A DNA stretch of 57,171 bases, taken from the NCBI GenBank assembly GCA_002897715.1, contig BDUA01000014.1, positions 1 to 57,171 of the forward strand, read 5' to 3'. Each line of letters begins with the position of its first letter. The first letter of the stretch is position 1. The notes below the pieces were generated by a model that was not told the DNA's origin, did not search any database, and worked only from the letters and a program-made list of their open reading frames with translations. Source of the stretch: a bacterium BMS3Abin01 (GTDB lineage: Bacteria; Actinomycetota; Thermoleophilia; BMS3ABIN01). Shown here piece by piece: positions 47,254 through 56,636 of the stretch. The translations under genes and the position numbers were made by a program.

Positions 47254-48133
47254 GCCGGCAACATTGAGTTTCCCCGACCATCTTGCCGTACGTCTGGAAT
47301 CGTATATCGAGGGACTGGAATACGGCGAAGACGAGTATGTGGCTCCGCTGAGAGAGGCTATGCGCTATTCGCTGCTGGCCGGGGGCAAGCGGGTGCGGCC
47401 GGTATTGCTGATGGCGACCGGCGCCGTGTTCGGCGGTGACCCCCAGGAACTGTTGCCCACGGCGGCGGCTCTGGAGATGATCCACACCTATTCGCTTATC
47501 CATGACGATCTGCCCGCTTTCGATGATGACAACCTCAGGAGGGGCAAGCCCACCTGCCACGTGAGATATGGCGAGAGTGTGGCTATCCTGGCGGGGGACG
47601 CCCTGTTCGCCGAGGCCTTCAGGCTCATCTGCCAGAAGCAACAGGCGGCGCCGGCGGCGAAACTTGCAGTGATGGAGGAAGTAGCCGTGTCCACCGGCGT
47701 CAAGGGCATGGTGGGAGGACAGTTCCTGGACGTGTACGGCATACCCGGAGAAGGGCCGGATACGGTACGGCTGCTGCATTCGCTCAAGACCGGCCGCCTG
47801 ATCATGGCCTGCGTCAGATGCGGCGCCATCCTCTCCGGCGCTCCGGAGGAACAGACCGCAAGGCTGACGGCTTTTGCCGCCGAACTCGGCTTGCTATTTC
47901 AGATTAAAGACGATATTTTGGATGTGGTCGGTGAGACTGTCGAACTGGGAAAACAGGCGGGCACCGACGCCAGGCTGGACCGGCATACCTATGTAAGTGT
48001 CTACGGCCTACGGGAATCCGAGAGGTTAGCCGCTGAATCCCGCGAAAAGGCTCTGGCGGAACTGGGGCAAGTCCGGGGCGAAACGGTGGATCTGGCAGGA
48101 ATCACCAATTACATCTACGAACGGCGGCGATAA
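47195..48133 (+). CDS. ispA: Polyprenyl (farnesyl/geranylgeranyl-type) diphosphate synthase
   Basis: MRYSLLAGGKRVRPVLLMATG, EMIHTYSLIHDDLPAFDDDNLRRGKPTCHV, FQIKDDILDVVG. Confidence 0.94.
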   Translation: MWFMERPMIQSRKRTSPKDRPATLSFPDHLAVRLESYIEGLEYGEDEYVAPLREAMRYSLLAGGKRVRPVLLMATGAVFGGDPQELLPTAAALEMIHTYSLIHDDLPAFDDDNLRRGKPTCHVRYGESVAILAGDALFAEAFRLICQKQQAAPAAKLAVMEEVAVSTGVKGMVGGQFLDVYGIPGEGPDTVRLLHSLKTGRLIMACVRCGAILSGAPEEQTARLTAFAAELGLLFQIKDDILDVVGETVELGKQAGTDARLDRHTYVSVYGLRESERLAAESREKALAELGQVRGETVDLAGITNYIYERRR

Positions 48134-48136
48134 GCC

Positions 48137-50041
48137 ATGTCCCTTCTCGATCAGATCAACTCTCCCGCAGACCTGAAACGTTTCAATGACCGTGAGCTCC
48201 AGGTTCTGGCCGATGAGATCCGCGAATTCATGATTGGCACAGTTTCCAAAGTGGGTGGCCACCTGGCGCCCAGCCTGGGGGTGGTGGAACTGACCCTGGC
48301 GCTCCACAGTGTGCTTGACAGCCCCGGAGACAAGATCGTCTGGGATGTGGGACACCAGTGCTACGCCCACAAGATAATCACGGGGAGAGCGGGCGATTTC
48401 CATACCATCCGGCAGCACGGCGGTCTTTCCGGGTTCCCCAGGAGGAGCGAGTCGGAGCACGACATTATCGGCACCGGCCACAGTTCCACCTCCATCAGCC
48501 ATGGCCTGGGCCTGCAGGAGGCCATAGGCCTCTCCGGCGAGGACGGCCAGGGCCGCGTCGCCTGCGTCATCGGCGACGGCGCGCTGACCGGCGGTATCGC
48601 CTACGAGGCCCTGAACCAGGCGGGGCATCTCAGGACACCGTTGATGGTAGTCCTCAACGACAACGAGATGTCCATCAAGCCCAACGTGGGAGCTATCTCC
48701 CAATACCTTCACAGGCTGCGTCTGGACCCCACTCTGTACAAGTTGCGGGAGGAGCTGGAGGCGGGTCTGGAAAAGATTCCCGGTATCCGCGGGGCTTCAC
48801 GCTCCATCAAGGAGAGTATGAAGGCCTTTCTGGTGCCGGGCATGTTGTTCGAGGAGCTGGGTTTCGCCTATGTGGGTATCATCGACGGCCATGACATCAA
48901 GGCCCTGCGCAAGAGCATCAAGGCAGCCATGGAGATCGAACGGCCGGTACTCATCCATATAAAGACCACCAAGGGGAAGGGGTACAAGCCGGCCGAGGCC
49001 CATCCCGACACCTTCCACGGCATCGCCCCCTTTCAGATCGGCACCGGCAAGACCATCAAGAAGACGGGCCCCATCACCTACACGGAGGCTTTCGGCCGGG
49101 GGCTGGCGCGGATGGCTGGGCAGGATGAAAAGATCGTCGCCATCACCGCCGCCATGTCCAGCGGTACCGGGCTCAACCATTTCGAGAAGAGATTCCCGGA
49201 GAGATTCTACGATGTGGGCATCGCCGAGGAGCACGCCGTGGCTTTCGCCGCCGGTCTGGCCCTGGGCGGCTACAAGCCGGTGGTGGCCATTTATTCCACC
49301 TTCCTGCAGCGGGCCTTCGACCAGCTGGTGCAGGACGTGGCCCTGCATGAGCTGCCGGTGGTGTTCGCCATCGACCGGGCCGGCCTGGTGGGAGACGACG
49401 GGCCCACTCATCACGGCGCCTTCGACCTTGGATACCTCAACCTGGTTCCGGGGATGACGGTGATGGCGCCGGCTGATGAGGCGGAGTTGCAGCAGATGCT
49501 GTTCACAGCGCTGGCACACCGCGGCCCCTGCGCCATACGCTACCCCAGGGCGCCGGGAAGGGGAGTGCCCATGCCGGATGTCTTCACTCCCATGGAGATC
49601 GGCAGGGCCCGGGTAGTTGATCACGGCGAGGGCGCCCTGCTGCTCGGCATCGGCACCGGCGTAGGCATCTGCCGGCGCGCGGCCAGGATGCTGGTGGAGA
49701 GGCACGGGCTACGGCCGACCGTGGTGAACTGCCGGTTCGCCAAGCCACTGGATGAAAGATTGATCAGGGAACTGGCGGCGGAACACGAGGTAGTGGTCAC
49801 CGTGGAGGAGGGTACCATCGCCGGTGGTTTCGGCGCCGCCGTGAGCGAACTTTTCGCCGACGAGCCGCAGCCGGTGAGGCGGTTCGCCATCCCGGACCGT
49901 TTCGTCAGCCACGGCAACCGCAACCGGTTGCTGAAGGATATCGGACTTACGCCCGAGGCCGTAGCCGACTTCGTAGGGGCCAGGCTCATGGCCAAGGAGA
50001 TCATCAAGTCGGAGACGTTGCGGGTCTCCGGCCAGGAGTAG
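48137..50041 (+). CDS. dxs: 1-deoxy-D-xylulose-5-phosphate synthase
   Basis: GGHLAPSLGVVELTLALHSVLDSPGDKIVWDVGHQCYAHKIITGR, GDGALTGGIAYEALNQAG, HIKTTKGKGYKPAE, GDDGPTHHGAFDLGYL. Confidence 0.97.
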   Translation: MSLLDQINSPADLKRFNDRELQVLADEIREFMIGTVSKVGGHLAPSLGVVELTLALHSVLDSPGDKIVWDVGHQCYAHKIITGRAGDFHTIRQHGGLSGFPRRSESEHDIIGTGHSSTSISHGLGLQEAIGLSGEDGQGRVACVIGDGALTGGIAYEALNQAGHLRTPLMVVLNDNEMSIKPNVGAISQYLHRLRLDPTLYKLREELEAGLEKIPGIRGASRSIKESMKAFLVPGMLFEELGFAYVGIIDGHDIKALRKSIKAAMEIERPVLIHIKTTKGKGYKPAEAHPDTFHGIAPFQIGTGKTIKKTGPITYTEAFGRGLARMAGQDEKIVAITAAMSSGTGLNHFEKRFPERFYDVGIAEEHAVAFAAGLALGGYKPVVAIYSTFLQRAFDQLVQDVALHELPVVFAIDRAGLVGDDGPTHHGAFDLGYLNLVPGMTVMAPADEAELQQMLFTALAHRGPCAIRYPRAPGRGVPMPDVFTPMEIGRARVVDHGEGALLLGIGTGVGICRRAARMLVERHGLRPTVVNCRFAKPLDERLIRELAAEHEVVVTVEEGTIAGGFGAAVSELFADEPQPVRRFAIPDRFVSHGNRNRLLKDIGLTPEAVADFVGARLMAKEIIKSETLRVSGQE

Positions 50042-50920
50042 ATGAGCGCGGGAAGCGAAAGGCGGGACGCGCCGGACGGTGCCGGTTCAGGTGGTGGCGC
50101 CGGGAAAAATAAACAAAGGCTGGATCAGATCCTCGTCAAGCGGGGATTTTTTAATACCCGCTCGCAGGCAGCGGCGGCCGTCCTCGCCGGGTGTGTGAGC
50201 GTGGATGGCAAGGAAGCAGCCAAGGCCGGCTGCCTGCATTACCCGGGCGTGGATATAGAGCTGAAGGAGGAGCCGCGTTTCGTCTCCCGGGGCGGGCTCA
50301 AGCTGCAGCGGGCCTTTGAGGCATTTAACCTGGATGTGAGCGGTCGCCTGGTTCTGGACGGCGGCGCCTCCACCGGCGGGTTCAGCGACTGCCTGCTTAA
50401 GAACGGCGCCGCCCGGGTAATCGCTGTGGATGTAGGTTACGGGCAGCTGGACTGGGGGCTGAGGCAGGACCGGCGCGTCCAGGTGATGGAGCGCACCAAC
50501 ATACGTTACCTCAAACCGGGAGACCTCCCGGCCAGGCCGTCCGTCGCCGTCCTGGATCTGTCGTTCATCTCTCTTAAGAAAGTAATTCCCGCTGTGATAG
50601 AATGTCTCCAGCCCGGCTACCAGATAATCGCGCTGGTCAAGCCCCAGTTCGAAGCGGGCCGCGGTAAAGTCGGCAAGGGCGGCGTGGTAAGGGATTTGCC
50701 GGTCCACCGGGAGGTACTGGAGGGTATATGGGGGTTCGCCGAAGAAGCCGGCTGCCGGGTATGCGGGCTGGTGGATTCCGGCATACGCGGGCCCAAGGGA
50801 AACGTGGAGTACCTTCTCTACCTGGTAGACGGCGGCGGTGGTAACGCTGTCGCGCTCGACCGGGAAGCCGTCATCGAAGAACTTTTAAGAAAGGTTGAGG
50901 CGATCATCAACCCGGTCTAG
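50042..50920 (+). CDS. tlyA: TlyA family rRNA (cytidine-2'-O)-methyltransferase
   Basis: RLDQILVKRGFFNTRSQAAAAVLAGCVSVDG, FVSRGGLKLQRAFEAFNLDVSGRLVLDGGASTGGFSDCLLKNGAARVIAVDVGYGQLDW. Confidence 0.95.
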   Translation: MSAGSERRDAPDGAGSGGGAGKNKQRLDQILVKRGFFNTRSQAAAAVLAGCVSVDGKEAAKAGCLHYPGVDIELKEEPRFVSRGGLKLQRAFEAFNLDVSGRLVLDGGASTGGFSDCLLKNGAARVIAVDVGYGQLDWGLRQDRRVQVMERTNIRYLKPGDLPARPSVAVLDLSFISLKKVIPAVIECLQPGYQIIALVKPQFEAGRGKVGKGGVVRDLPVHREVLEGIWGFAEEAGCRVCGLVDSGIRGPKGNVEYLLYLVDGGGGNAVALDREAVIEELLRKVEAIINPV

Positions 50921-50929
50921 GGGGAAGTC

Positions 50930-51781
50930 CTGGCAACCAGAGTCGCAGTTATCACCCACCTCCGTTCCGAAGCCGCCCGCGCGGCGCTTCTGGAGGTAAT
51001 CGAGTTATGTGTCCGCGAGGGGGTAGAAGCGGTGATCCCCAGGTACGAGATGGAGAAATACGACCTGGAGGACGGGGGAAGCGCCGCCACCGTGACAGAG
51101 GACCTGGGGGATGAACAGGTCGATTTCTGCATAGCCATCGGCGGTGACGGCACCATCCTCAGGGCTTTCAACCGCTTCCAGGGACTGCAGACGCCTGTCC
51201 TGGGCATCAACTTCGGCAAGGTCGGATTCCTGTCCGCCATCGAGCCCGGTGACATAACCAGGGACCTTGCGCCTTTTCTGCGGGACCAGTACGAGGCCCA
51301 GGAACTGAACCTGCTGGTGCTGGATGCAGCTGGGTCACGTTCTCTGGCCATCAACGATGTGGCGGTCCAGAAGTCGGATGGCGGCTCCGTCGTGCGGCTG
51401 GGTTACCAGGTGGACGGCGTGGAGATGGACACTATCAACTGCGACGGCCTGGTGGTGGCCACCCCCGCGGGATCCACCGCCTACAATCTTTCCTGCGGCG
51501 GTCCGATGGTATCGCTGAACCTGGAAGCGTTGATACTGACCGCCATTGCGCCCCATACCCTTCGCTCGCGTTCGCTGGTGCTGGCGCCGAAGGAGAAGCT
51601 GGTCATCCACAATCATTCCCTGGGGTCGGCGGCGGCCATCTACCTGGATGGTCGCCACGCCGGTGACCTGGGACCGGGCGGGGATATATCCGTATCCCTC
51701 GCCGCGGAGAAGGCCAGGCTGATACAGCCGCCGGAGGCGAATTTCTTCCGTACCATGCGTAGCAAGTTCATCCGGAGCTGA
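50930..51781 (+). CDS. nadK: NAD kinase, apparently starting at CTG
   Basis: CIAIGGDGTILRAFNRF, LGINFGKVGFLSAIEP, NCDGLVVATPAGSTAYNLSCGGPMVSLNLEALILTAIAPHTLRSRSLVL. The N-terminal strand/helix (TRVAVITHLRSEAARAALLEVIELCVREGVEAV) is in frame upstream of the tracked GTG at 51032. Confidence 0.92.
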   Translation: MATRVAVITHLRSEAARAALLEVIELCVREGVEAVIPRYEMEKYDLEDGGSAATVTEDLGDEQVDFCIAIGGDGTILRAFNRFQGLQTPVLGINFGKVGFLSAIEPGDITRDLAPFLRDQYEAQELNLLVLDAAGSRSLAINDVAVQKSDGGSVVRLGYQVDGVEMDTINCDGLVVATPAGSTAYNLSCGGPMVSLNLEALILTAIAPHTLRSRSLVLAPKEKLVIHNHSLGSAAAIYLDGRHAGDLGPGGDISVSLAAEKARLIQPPEANFFRTMRSKFIRS

Positions 51782-51803
51782 CCTCGGGGGATCATCAGGA
51801 AAA

Positions 51804-53513
51804 GTGCTGGCAGAACTTAAAATTGAGAATCTGGCCGTCATCCCCGGAGCAGAAATCATCTTTGCTCCGGGATTAAACGTTATCAGCGGTGAAACCGGGG
51901 CCGGCAAGACCATCCTGGCTCAGGCGATCGCTCTGCTGCTGGGTATGAGGGCCGACAGCGGTCTGATCCGTCCGGGCGCCGGACAGGCCTCGGTGGAGGC
52001 TGTGTTCTCCCTGCCGCCGGGATGTTTCGCCGATCTGACAGACGAACTGGACCTGCCTGCCGGCGATGAGCTGGCGGTAAGGCGGCGCCTGTCCAGCGAC
52101 GGCCGCAGCCGTGCTTACGTGGGCGGTCGGATCACCAGCCTGTCGGTGTTGGGACAGCTTACGGGCAGGCTGATGGCCTTCTCGGCGCAGCACGAGCAGC
52201 AGCGCCTGATGATGGCTTCGCGCCAGCTGGAACTGCTGGATGCCTACGGCGGGCCGGAGCTGCTGGAACGGCGCGAGGAGTTCCAGATGCTGTTCGACCG
52301 TCGGCGCCAGATAGCGGCGGTTCTGGATGAGGCGCGGCGGGACGCCGGCGGCCGGCAGCGGGAGGCGGAGCTGCTGGTATTCCAGGTGGAGGAGATCGAG
52401 GCGGCGGACCTTTCCCCGGATGAAGACGTGCACCTGGAGGCGCTGCGCCGCCGCCTGCAAGCGGCCAAACAATTGAAGGACACGGCAGCTTCCATGCCGG
52501 CATTGCTGGAGGGCGGCGAAGAGTACGGCGGCGTTATGGAAACCTTATCGGATCTGGGGAGGCGGATGGAGGAACTGGCCCAAGTGGATGGGGAATTCGA
52601 TGCCATCCGCGAGCGGCTGCAATCGGCCTGCTTCGAACTGGAGGACCTGGGCAGGACGGCACGGGACTATGCCGGGTCCGTGGACGTGGACCCCGGACGG
52701 CTGGCCGAGGTGGAGGAGCGGCTGGACCTCATCTCGGATCTGGGGCGGAAGTACGGTACCGGCGTCGGGCGTATCCTGGCATTTGGTGAAGACGCCTCCC
52801 GGCGGCTGCGGGAACTGGGCAGCATGAACCAGGATGTCTCCTCGCTGGAGACGGAGATGGCGGAAGTGGAGTCGGAGATGCTGGAATTGGCGCCGGAGAT
52901 GAGCGCCATGCGCCGCCGTGCCGCGGAGCGGCTCGCGGCAGAGGCCGGCCGCCACCTGAGCGAACTGGCTTTCGGACAGTGTGGTTTTGAGATAAAGCTT
53001 ACGCCTGCCGGCGGCGACGAAGGAGGGCCGGTGGCGAGTCAACTGGAACGTACAGGGGCCGACAGGGTCGAATTCCATGTGAAACTGAACCCCGGCATGC
53101 CGGCGGCGCCGCTCAAGGAAACCGCCTCCGGGGGAGAGCTGTCACGCATCATGCTGGCGGTGAAGTGCGCTGTCTCCGCCTCGGCGGAGGCGGAGACGCT
53201 GGTATTCGACGAGATCGACGCCGGCATCGGCGGTGAGACCGGTGCTGCCGTCGGTTCCAAGCTCAAAAGGCTGGCCGGGGATTCACAGATAATCTGTATC
53301 ACTCACCTGCCGCAGATAGCCTGCCACGCGGACGCGCATTTCTCCGTCACCAAAGAGGTCAGCACCGGTGAAGACGAGACCGTGACGCGGGTAGAGCGTC
53401 TGGAGGGCGACGCGGTAGTGGATGAGCTGTGCCGCATGATGGGCGCCCGGCCCGATGACAGCGAGGCCCGGGCTCATGCCGGCAGCTTGCTGAAGAAGGC
53501 CGCTTCTCCTTGA
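51804..53513 (+). CDS. recN: DNA repair protein RecN
   Basis: GTG start; LAELKIENLAVIPGAEIIFAPGLNVISGETGAGKTILAQAIALLLG, ETASGGELSRIMLAVKC, LVFDEIDAGIGGETGAAVG, CITHLPQIACHADAHF. Confidence 0.97.
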   Translation: MLAELKIENLAVIPGAEIIFAPGLNVISGETGAGKTILAQAIALLLGMRADSGLIRPGAGQASVEAVFSLPPGCFADLTDELDLPAGDELAVRRRLSSDGRSRAYVGGRITSLSVLGQLTGRLMAFSAQHEQQRLMMASRQLELLDAYGGPELLERREEFQMLFDRRRQIAAVLDEARRDAGGRQREAELLVFQVEEIEAADLSPDEDVHLEALRRRLQAAKQLKDTAASMPALLEGGEEYGGVMETLSDLGRRMEELAQVDGEFDAIRERLQSACFELEDLGRTARDYAGSVDVDPGRLAEVEERLDLISDLGRKYGTGVGRILAFGEDASRRLRELGSMNQDVSSLETEMAEVESEMLELAPEMSAMRRRAAERLAAEAGRHLSELAFGQCGFEIKLTPAGGDEGGPVASQLERTGADRVEFHVKLNPGMPAAPLKETASGGELSRIMLAVKCAVSASAEAETLVFDEIDAGIGGETGAAVGSKLKRLAGDSQIICITHLPQIACHADAHFSVTKEVSTGEDETVTRVERLEGDAVVDELCRMMGARPDDSEARAHAGSLLKKAASP

Positions 53514-54370
53514 TCAGGATGATATTGATATCCCTGAGGCCGCGCCAGTGGACCAAGAACCTGGTGGTGTTCGCCGGCATCATCTTCTCCGGCAACATCT
53601 TCAACTGGCCCATGCAGTTCAAGGTCTGGCTGACCTTCATCGCCTTCTGTGCGGTGGTGGGCGCCGGTTACCTGGTGAACGACGTCATCGACCGCGACAA
53701 GGACCGGGTCCATCCGGTGAAGCGTACGCGTCCCATCGCCAGCGGCCGGCTGGGAGCAGGTACGGCCCTGGCCGTCGCCCTGTTCCTGGTGGCCGTGTTC
53801 ATCGGCGGCGGGCTGCTGGTGGACCCGTTGCTTTCCGCTTACCTGGCGGCATATCTGGTACTGCAGCTTGCCTATTCGCTGGCGCTGAAGAGACTGGTTA
53901 TCGTAGACGTGCTAGCGATATCCGCCGGCTTCGTCATCCGGGCCGTGGCCGGCGCCGCCGTCATTCACGTGATAATCTCCCCCTGGCTGGTGGTATGCGC
54001 CATGCTGCTGGCCCTGTTCCTGGCGCTGGCGAAGAGGCGGGCGGAACTGGTGATGATGGAGGAGGAGGCCGCGTACCACCGCAGCAATCTGGAGCAGTAC
54101 AGCATCGAACTGGTGGATCAGATGACCGTGGTGACCGCCGCCGCCACGGTGGTCTCCTACGCCCTGTACAGTTTCACCGCTTTCGACTCCAGCGCCATGA
54201 TGATCACCATCCCCTTTGTCCTTTACGGTATCTTCCGCTATCTTTATCTGGTGCACCGTCATCTCAGGGGCGGCTCTCCTGAACAGGTCCTGATATCGGA
54301 TATCCCCATGCTGGTGGACGTGGTACTGTGGGTAGTGACCGCGGTGGCGGTGCTGCGCTGGACGGGTTGA
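53510..54370 (+). CDS. UbiA-family prenyltransferase, decaprenyl-phosphate phosphoribosyltransferase-like
   Basis: LRPRQWTKNLVVFAGIIFSG, YLVNDVIDRDKDRVHPVKRTRPIASGRL, LALAKRRAELVMME; TTG start overlapping recN stop. Confidence 0.85.
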   Translation: MIRMILISLRPRQWTKNLVVFAGIIFSGNIFNWPMQFKVWLTFIAFCAVVGAGYLVNDVIDRDKDRVHPVKRTRPIASGRLGAGTALAVALFLVAVFIGGGLLVDPLLSAYLAAYLVLQLAYSLALKRLVIVDVLAISAGFVIRAVAGAAVIHVIISPWLVVCAMLLALFLALAKRRAELVMMEEEAAYHRSNLEQYSIELVDQMTVVTAAATVVSYALYSFTAFDSSAMMITIPFVLYGIFRYLYLVHRHLRGGSPEQVLISDIPMLVDVVLWVVTAVAVLRWTG

Positions 54371-54411
54371 GGCGCGGCTGAAGAAAAGACTTTCCCTGCG
54401 AAGGAGCGGAA

Positions 54412-55629
54412 ATGGATTCCAAGGTAGCGGTTCTTAAAACGACGCCGGAGACGGTTGTGGCGGACTACGGGCGGCTGATGCGCATGGCCGATTACCAGAA
54501 ATATCTTCCCCGGGATAGCAGGACTCATCTGAAGATCAATATCTCCTGGCATGTATGGTATCCGGCCTGTTCCACCGCCCCCTGGCAGCTGGAGGGCGTG
54601 ATAAAGACCCTGCTGGACGACGGCTACGACCCTGATTCGCTCATGCTCACGCAGAACCGCACGGTGGTGGTGGACGATAAGGTGGGCGAGGTGAATAACG
54701 GCCACGCGACCGTGGCGCGCAAGTACGGACTGGATTTCACGCGTCTCTACGAGCCGCCGGTGAAGTGGATACGCTACCAGCCGCAGGGGGAGATGCTGGT
54801 GCTGGACAAGGTCTACGAGAGGGATGGCATCCACATCCCGGATATCTTTCCCGGCACCAACATCATCCAGTTGCCCACGGTGAAGACCCATGTGTTCACC
54901 GGCACCACCGGGGCCATGAAGAACGCTTTCGGCGGGTTGCTGCAGGAGAACCGCCACTGGACCCACAGCGTCATCCACGAGACGCTGGTGGACCTGCTGA
55001 CCATCCAGAAGGAGATTCACACCGGCCTGTTCGCGGTGATGGACGGTACTATCTGCGGTGACGGTCCCGGTCCCCGGGCGATGGAGCCTTACGAAAAGGA
55101 CTATATCCTGGCCAGCGCCGACCAGGTGGCCATCGACGCCGTAGCGGCGAAGATGATGGGTTTCGATCCCATGGAGTTCAGGTACATCCGTCTGGCCCAC
55201 GAGCGGGGCCTGGGATGCGGCATCGTCGATGACATCGACATCCAGGGCGAGGACATCTCCGCGACCGATTTCCATTTCCACGGCCGGCAGGAGACCTTCG
55301 CCAGCCGCGGACAGAAGGCCATCTATCACGGGCCGCTGAAGCCTCTGGAGCACGCGCTGCTCAGAAGCCCCATCGTCCCCTGGTCATATTTCGCTTCCAA
55401 GTTCTACCATGATTACTACTGGTATCCGTTCGTCGGCTGGACCCGGGTCTGCCGCATGGCAGAGACCGGATGGGGCCAACTGCAGCAGGAGTACCTGCCC
55501 GTCGGCGCCGAGCTGGAGGGGCAGGGCCGGGGCCGGGGTGTGTTCCTGGCCGCCGCGACGGCGGCGGCCGTGCTGGGCATGAGCGCCTTCGCCCGGGTGG
55601 CGGCGTTGGCCAGACACCGCCGTGCTTAA
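54412..55629 (+). CDS. DUF362 domain-containing protein
   Basis: INISWHVWYPACSTAPWQLEGVIKTLLDDGY, NIIQLPTVKTHVFTGTTGAMKNAFGGLL, GLFAVMDGTICGDGPGPRAMEP. Confidence 0.8.
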   Translation: MDSKVAVLKTTPETVVADYGRLMRMADYQKYLPRDSRTHLKINISWHVWYPACSTAPWQLEGVIKTLLDDGYDPDSLMLTQNRTVVVDDKVGEVNNGHATVARKYGLDFTRLYEPPVKWIRYQPQGEMLVLDKVYERDGIHIPDIFPGTNIIQLPTVKTHVFTGTTGAMKNAFGGLLQENRHWTHSVIHETLVDLLTIQKEIHTGLFAVMDGTICGDGPGPRAMEPYEKDYILASADQVAIDAVAAKMMGFDPMEFRYIRLAHERGLGCGIVDDIDIQGEDISATDFHFHGRQETFASRGQKAIYHGPLKPLEHALLRSPIVPWSYFASKFYHDYYWYPFVGWTRVCRMAETGWGQLQQEYLPVGAELEGQGRGRGVFLAAATAAAVLGMSAFARVAALARHRRA

Positions 55630-56602
55630 CAACCTCCGCCGTAACCTCATCATAGTTCTCGTTTTGGGGCTGGCTCTCTATCTGGGCCTGGCCTTGTACG
55701 CCAGCTTCGGCGACCTGATAGCCGCTTTCAGCAGATTCCAGTGGTACTACCTGCCCCTGGCTCTGGCGCTGGTCTTCCTGAATTACCTCATACGCTATGT
55801 GAAATGGGAGTACCTGTTGCGTGCCATCCATCTGCGCATACCGGCGGGGCCCAGCTTCATCATCTTCATATCGGGGCTGACCATGACCATATCGCCGGCC
55901 AAGATGGGAGAGGTGCTAAAATCATTCATGCTCAGGGAGTACCAGTCCGTGCCGGTCAGCCGTTCGTCGCCCATCGTGGTTGCCGAGCGCATTGCCGATG
56001 TAATAGCCGTGATAATCCTGGGAAGCGCCGGGGCCCTGGCCTATCATTCCGGGCGAAGTGTGCTGGTGGCCACCGTAGTGCTCATGGTCCTGTTCATCGG
56101 GATTATCCAGTGGCGCAGCCTGAGCCTGAGGCTGTTGCACCTGGTGGAGCGGATGACGCCGGCACGGCGCTTCGCCGGACATATGGAGGAATTCTACGAG
56201 AAGTCCTACTCCCTGTTGCGCGCGCGCCATCTGCTGCCGGCGGTGGCATTGAGCGTCATCGGCTGGTTCCTGGAATGTGTCGCCGCCTGGCTCTGTCTCA
56301 AGGGGCTGGGTTTGGATCTCTCCCTGGTGCTGGTCACCTTTATATTCGTGATCGCCTCCCTGGCGGGGGCGCTGGCGATGATACCGGGCGGTCTGGGAGT
56401 AGCTGAAGCCAGCATGACGGGGCTGTTCATCGCCAACGGTATCGGCCGTGGTGACGCCGTCGCCGCCACCCTGCTCATCCGGCTGGTGACCTTCTGGTTT
56501 GCCATCGGACTGGGGATAATAGCCGTCTCCATCTACGGTATCAGGTATTCCCCCGGGGAGGGAACATCCGGCGGGTTAGAAAGGGACGAGGGGGCTGCGT
56601 AG
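55622..56602 (+). CDS. Flippase-like/lysylphosphatidylglycerol synthase TM-domain protein
   Basis: FLNYLIRYVKWEYLLRAI, SPAKMGEVLKSFMLREY, PGGLGVAEASMTGLFIANGIGRGDAVAATLLIRLVTFWFAIGLG. Confidence 0.85.
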   Translation: MLNNLRRNLIIVLVLGLALYLGLALYASFGDLIAAFSRFQWYYLPLALALVFLNYLIRYVKWEYLLRAIHLRIPAGPSFIIFISGLTMTISPAKMGEVLKSFMLREYQSVPVSRSSPIVVAERIADVIAVIILGSAGALAYHSGRSVLVATVVLMVLFIGIIQWRSLSLRLLHLVERMTPARRFAGHMEEFYEKSYSLLRARHLLPAVALSVIGWFLECVAAWLCLKGLGLDLSLVLVTFIFVIASLAGALAMIPGGLGVAEASMTGLFIANGIGRGDAVAATLLIRLVTFWFAIGLGIIAVSIYGIRYSPGEGTSGGLERDEGAA

Positions 56603-56636
56603 AATATGCTCATGATGCTTGAAGGGACGACATACC

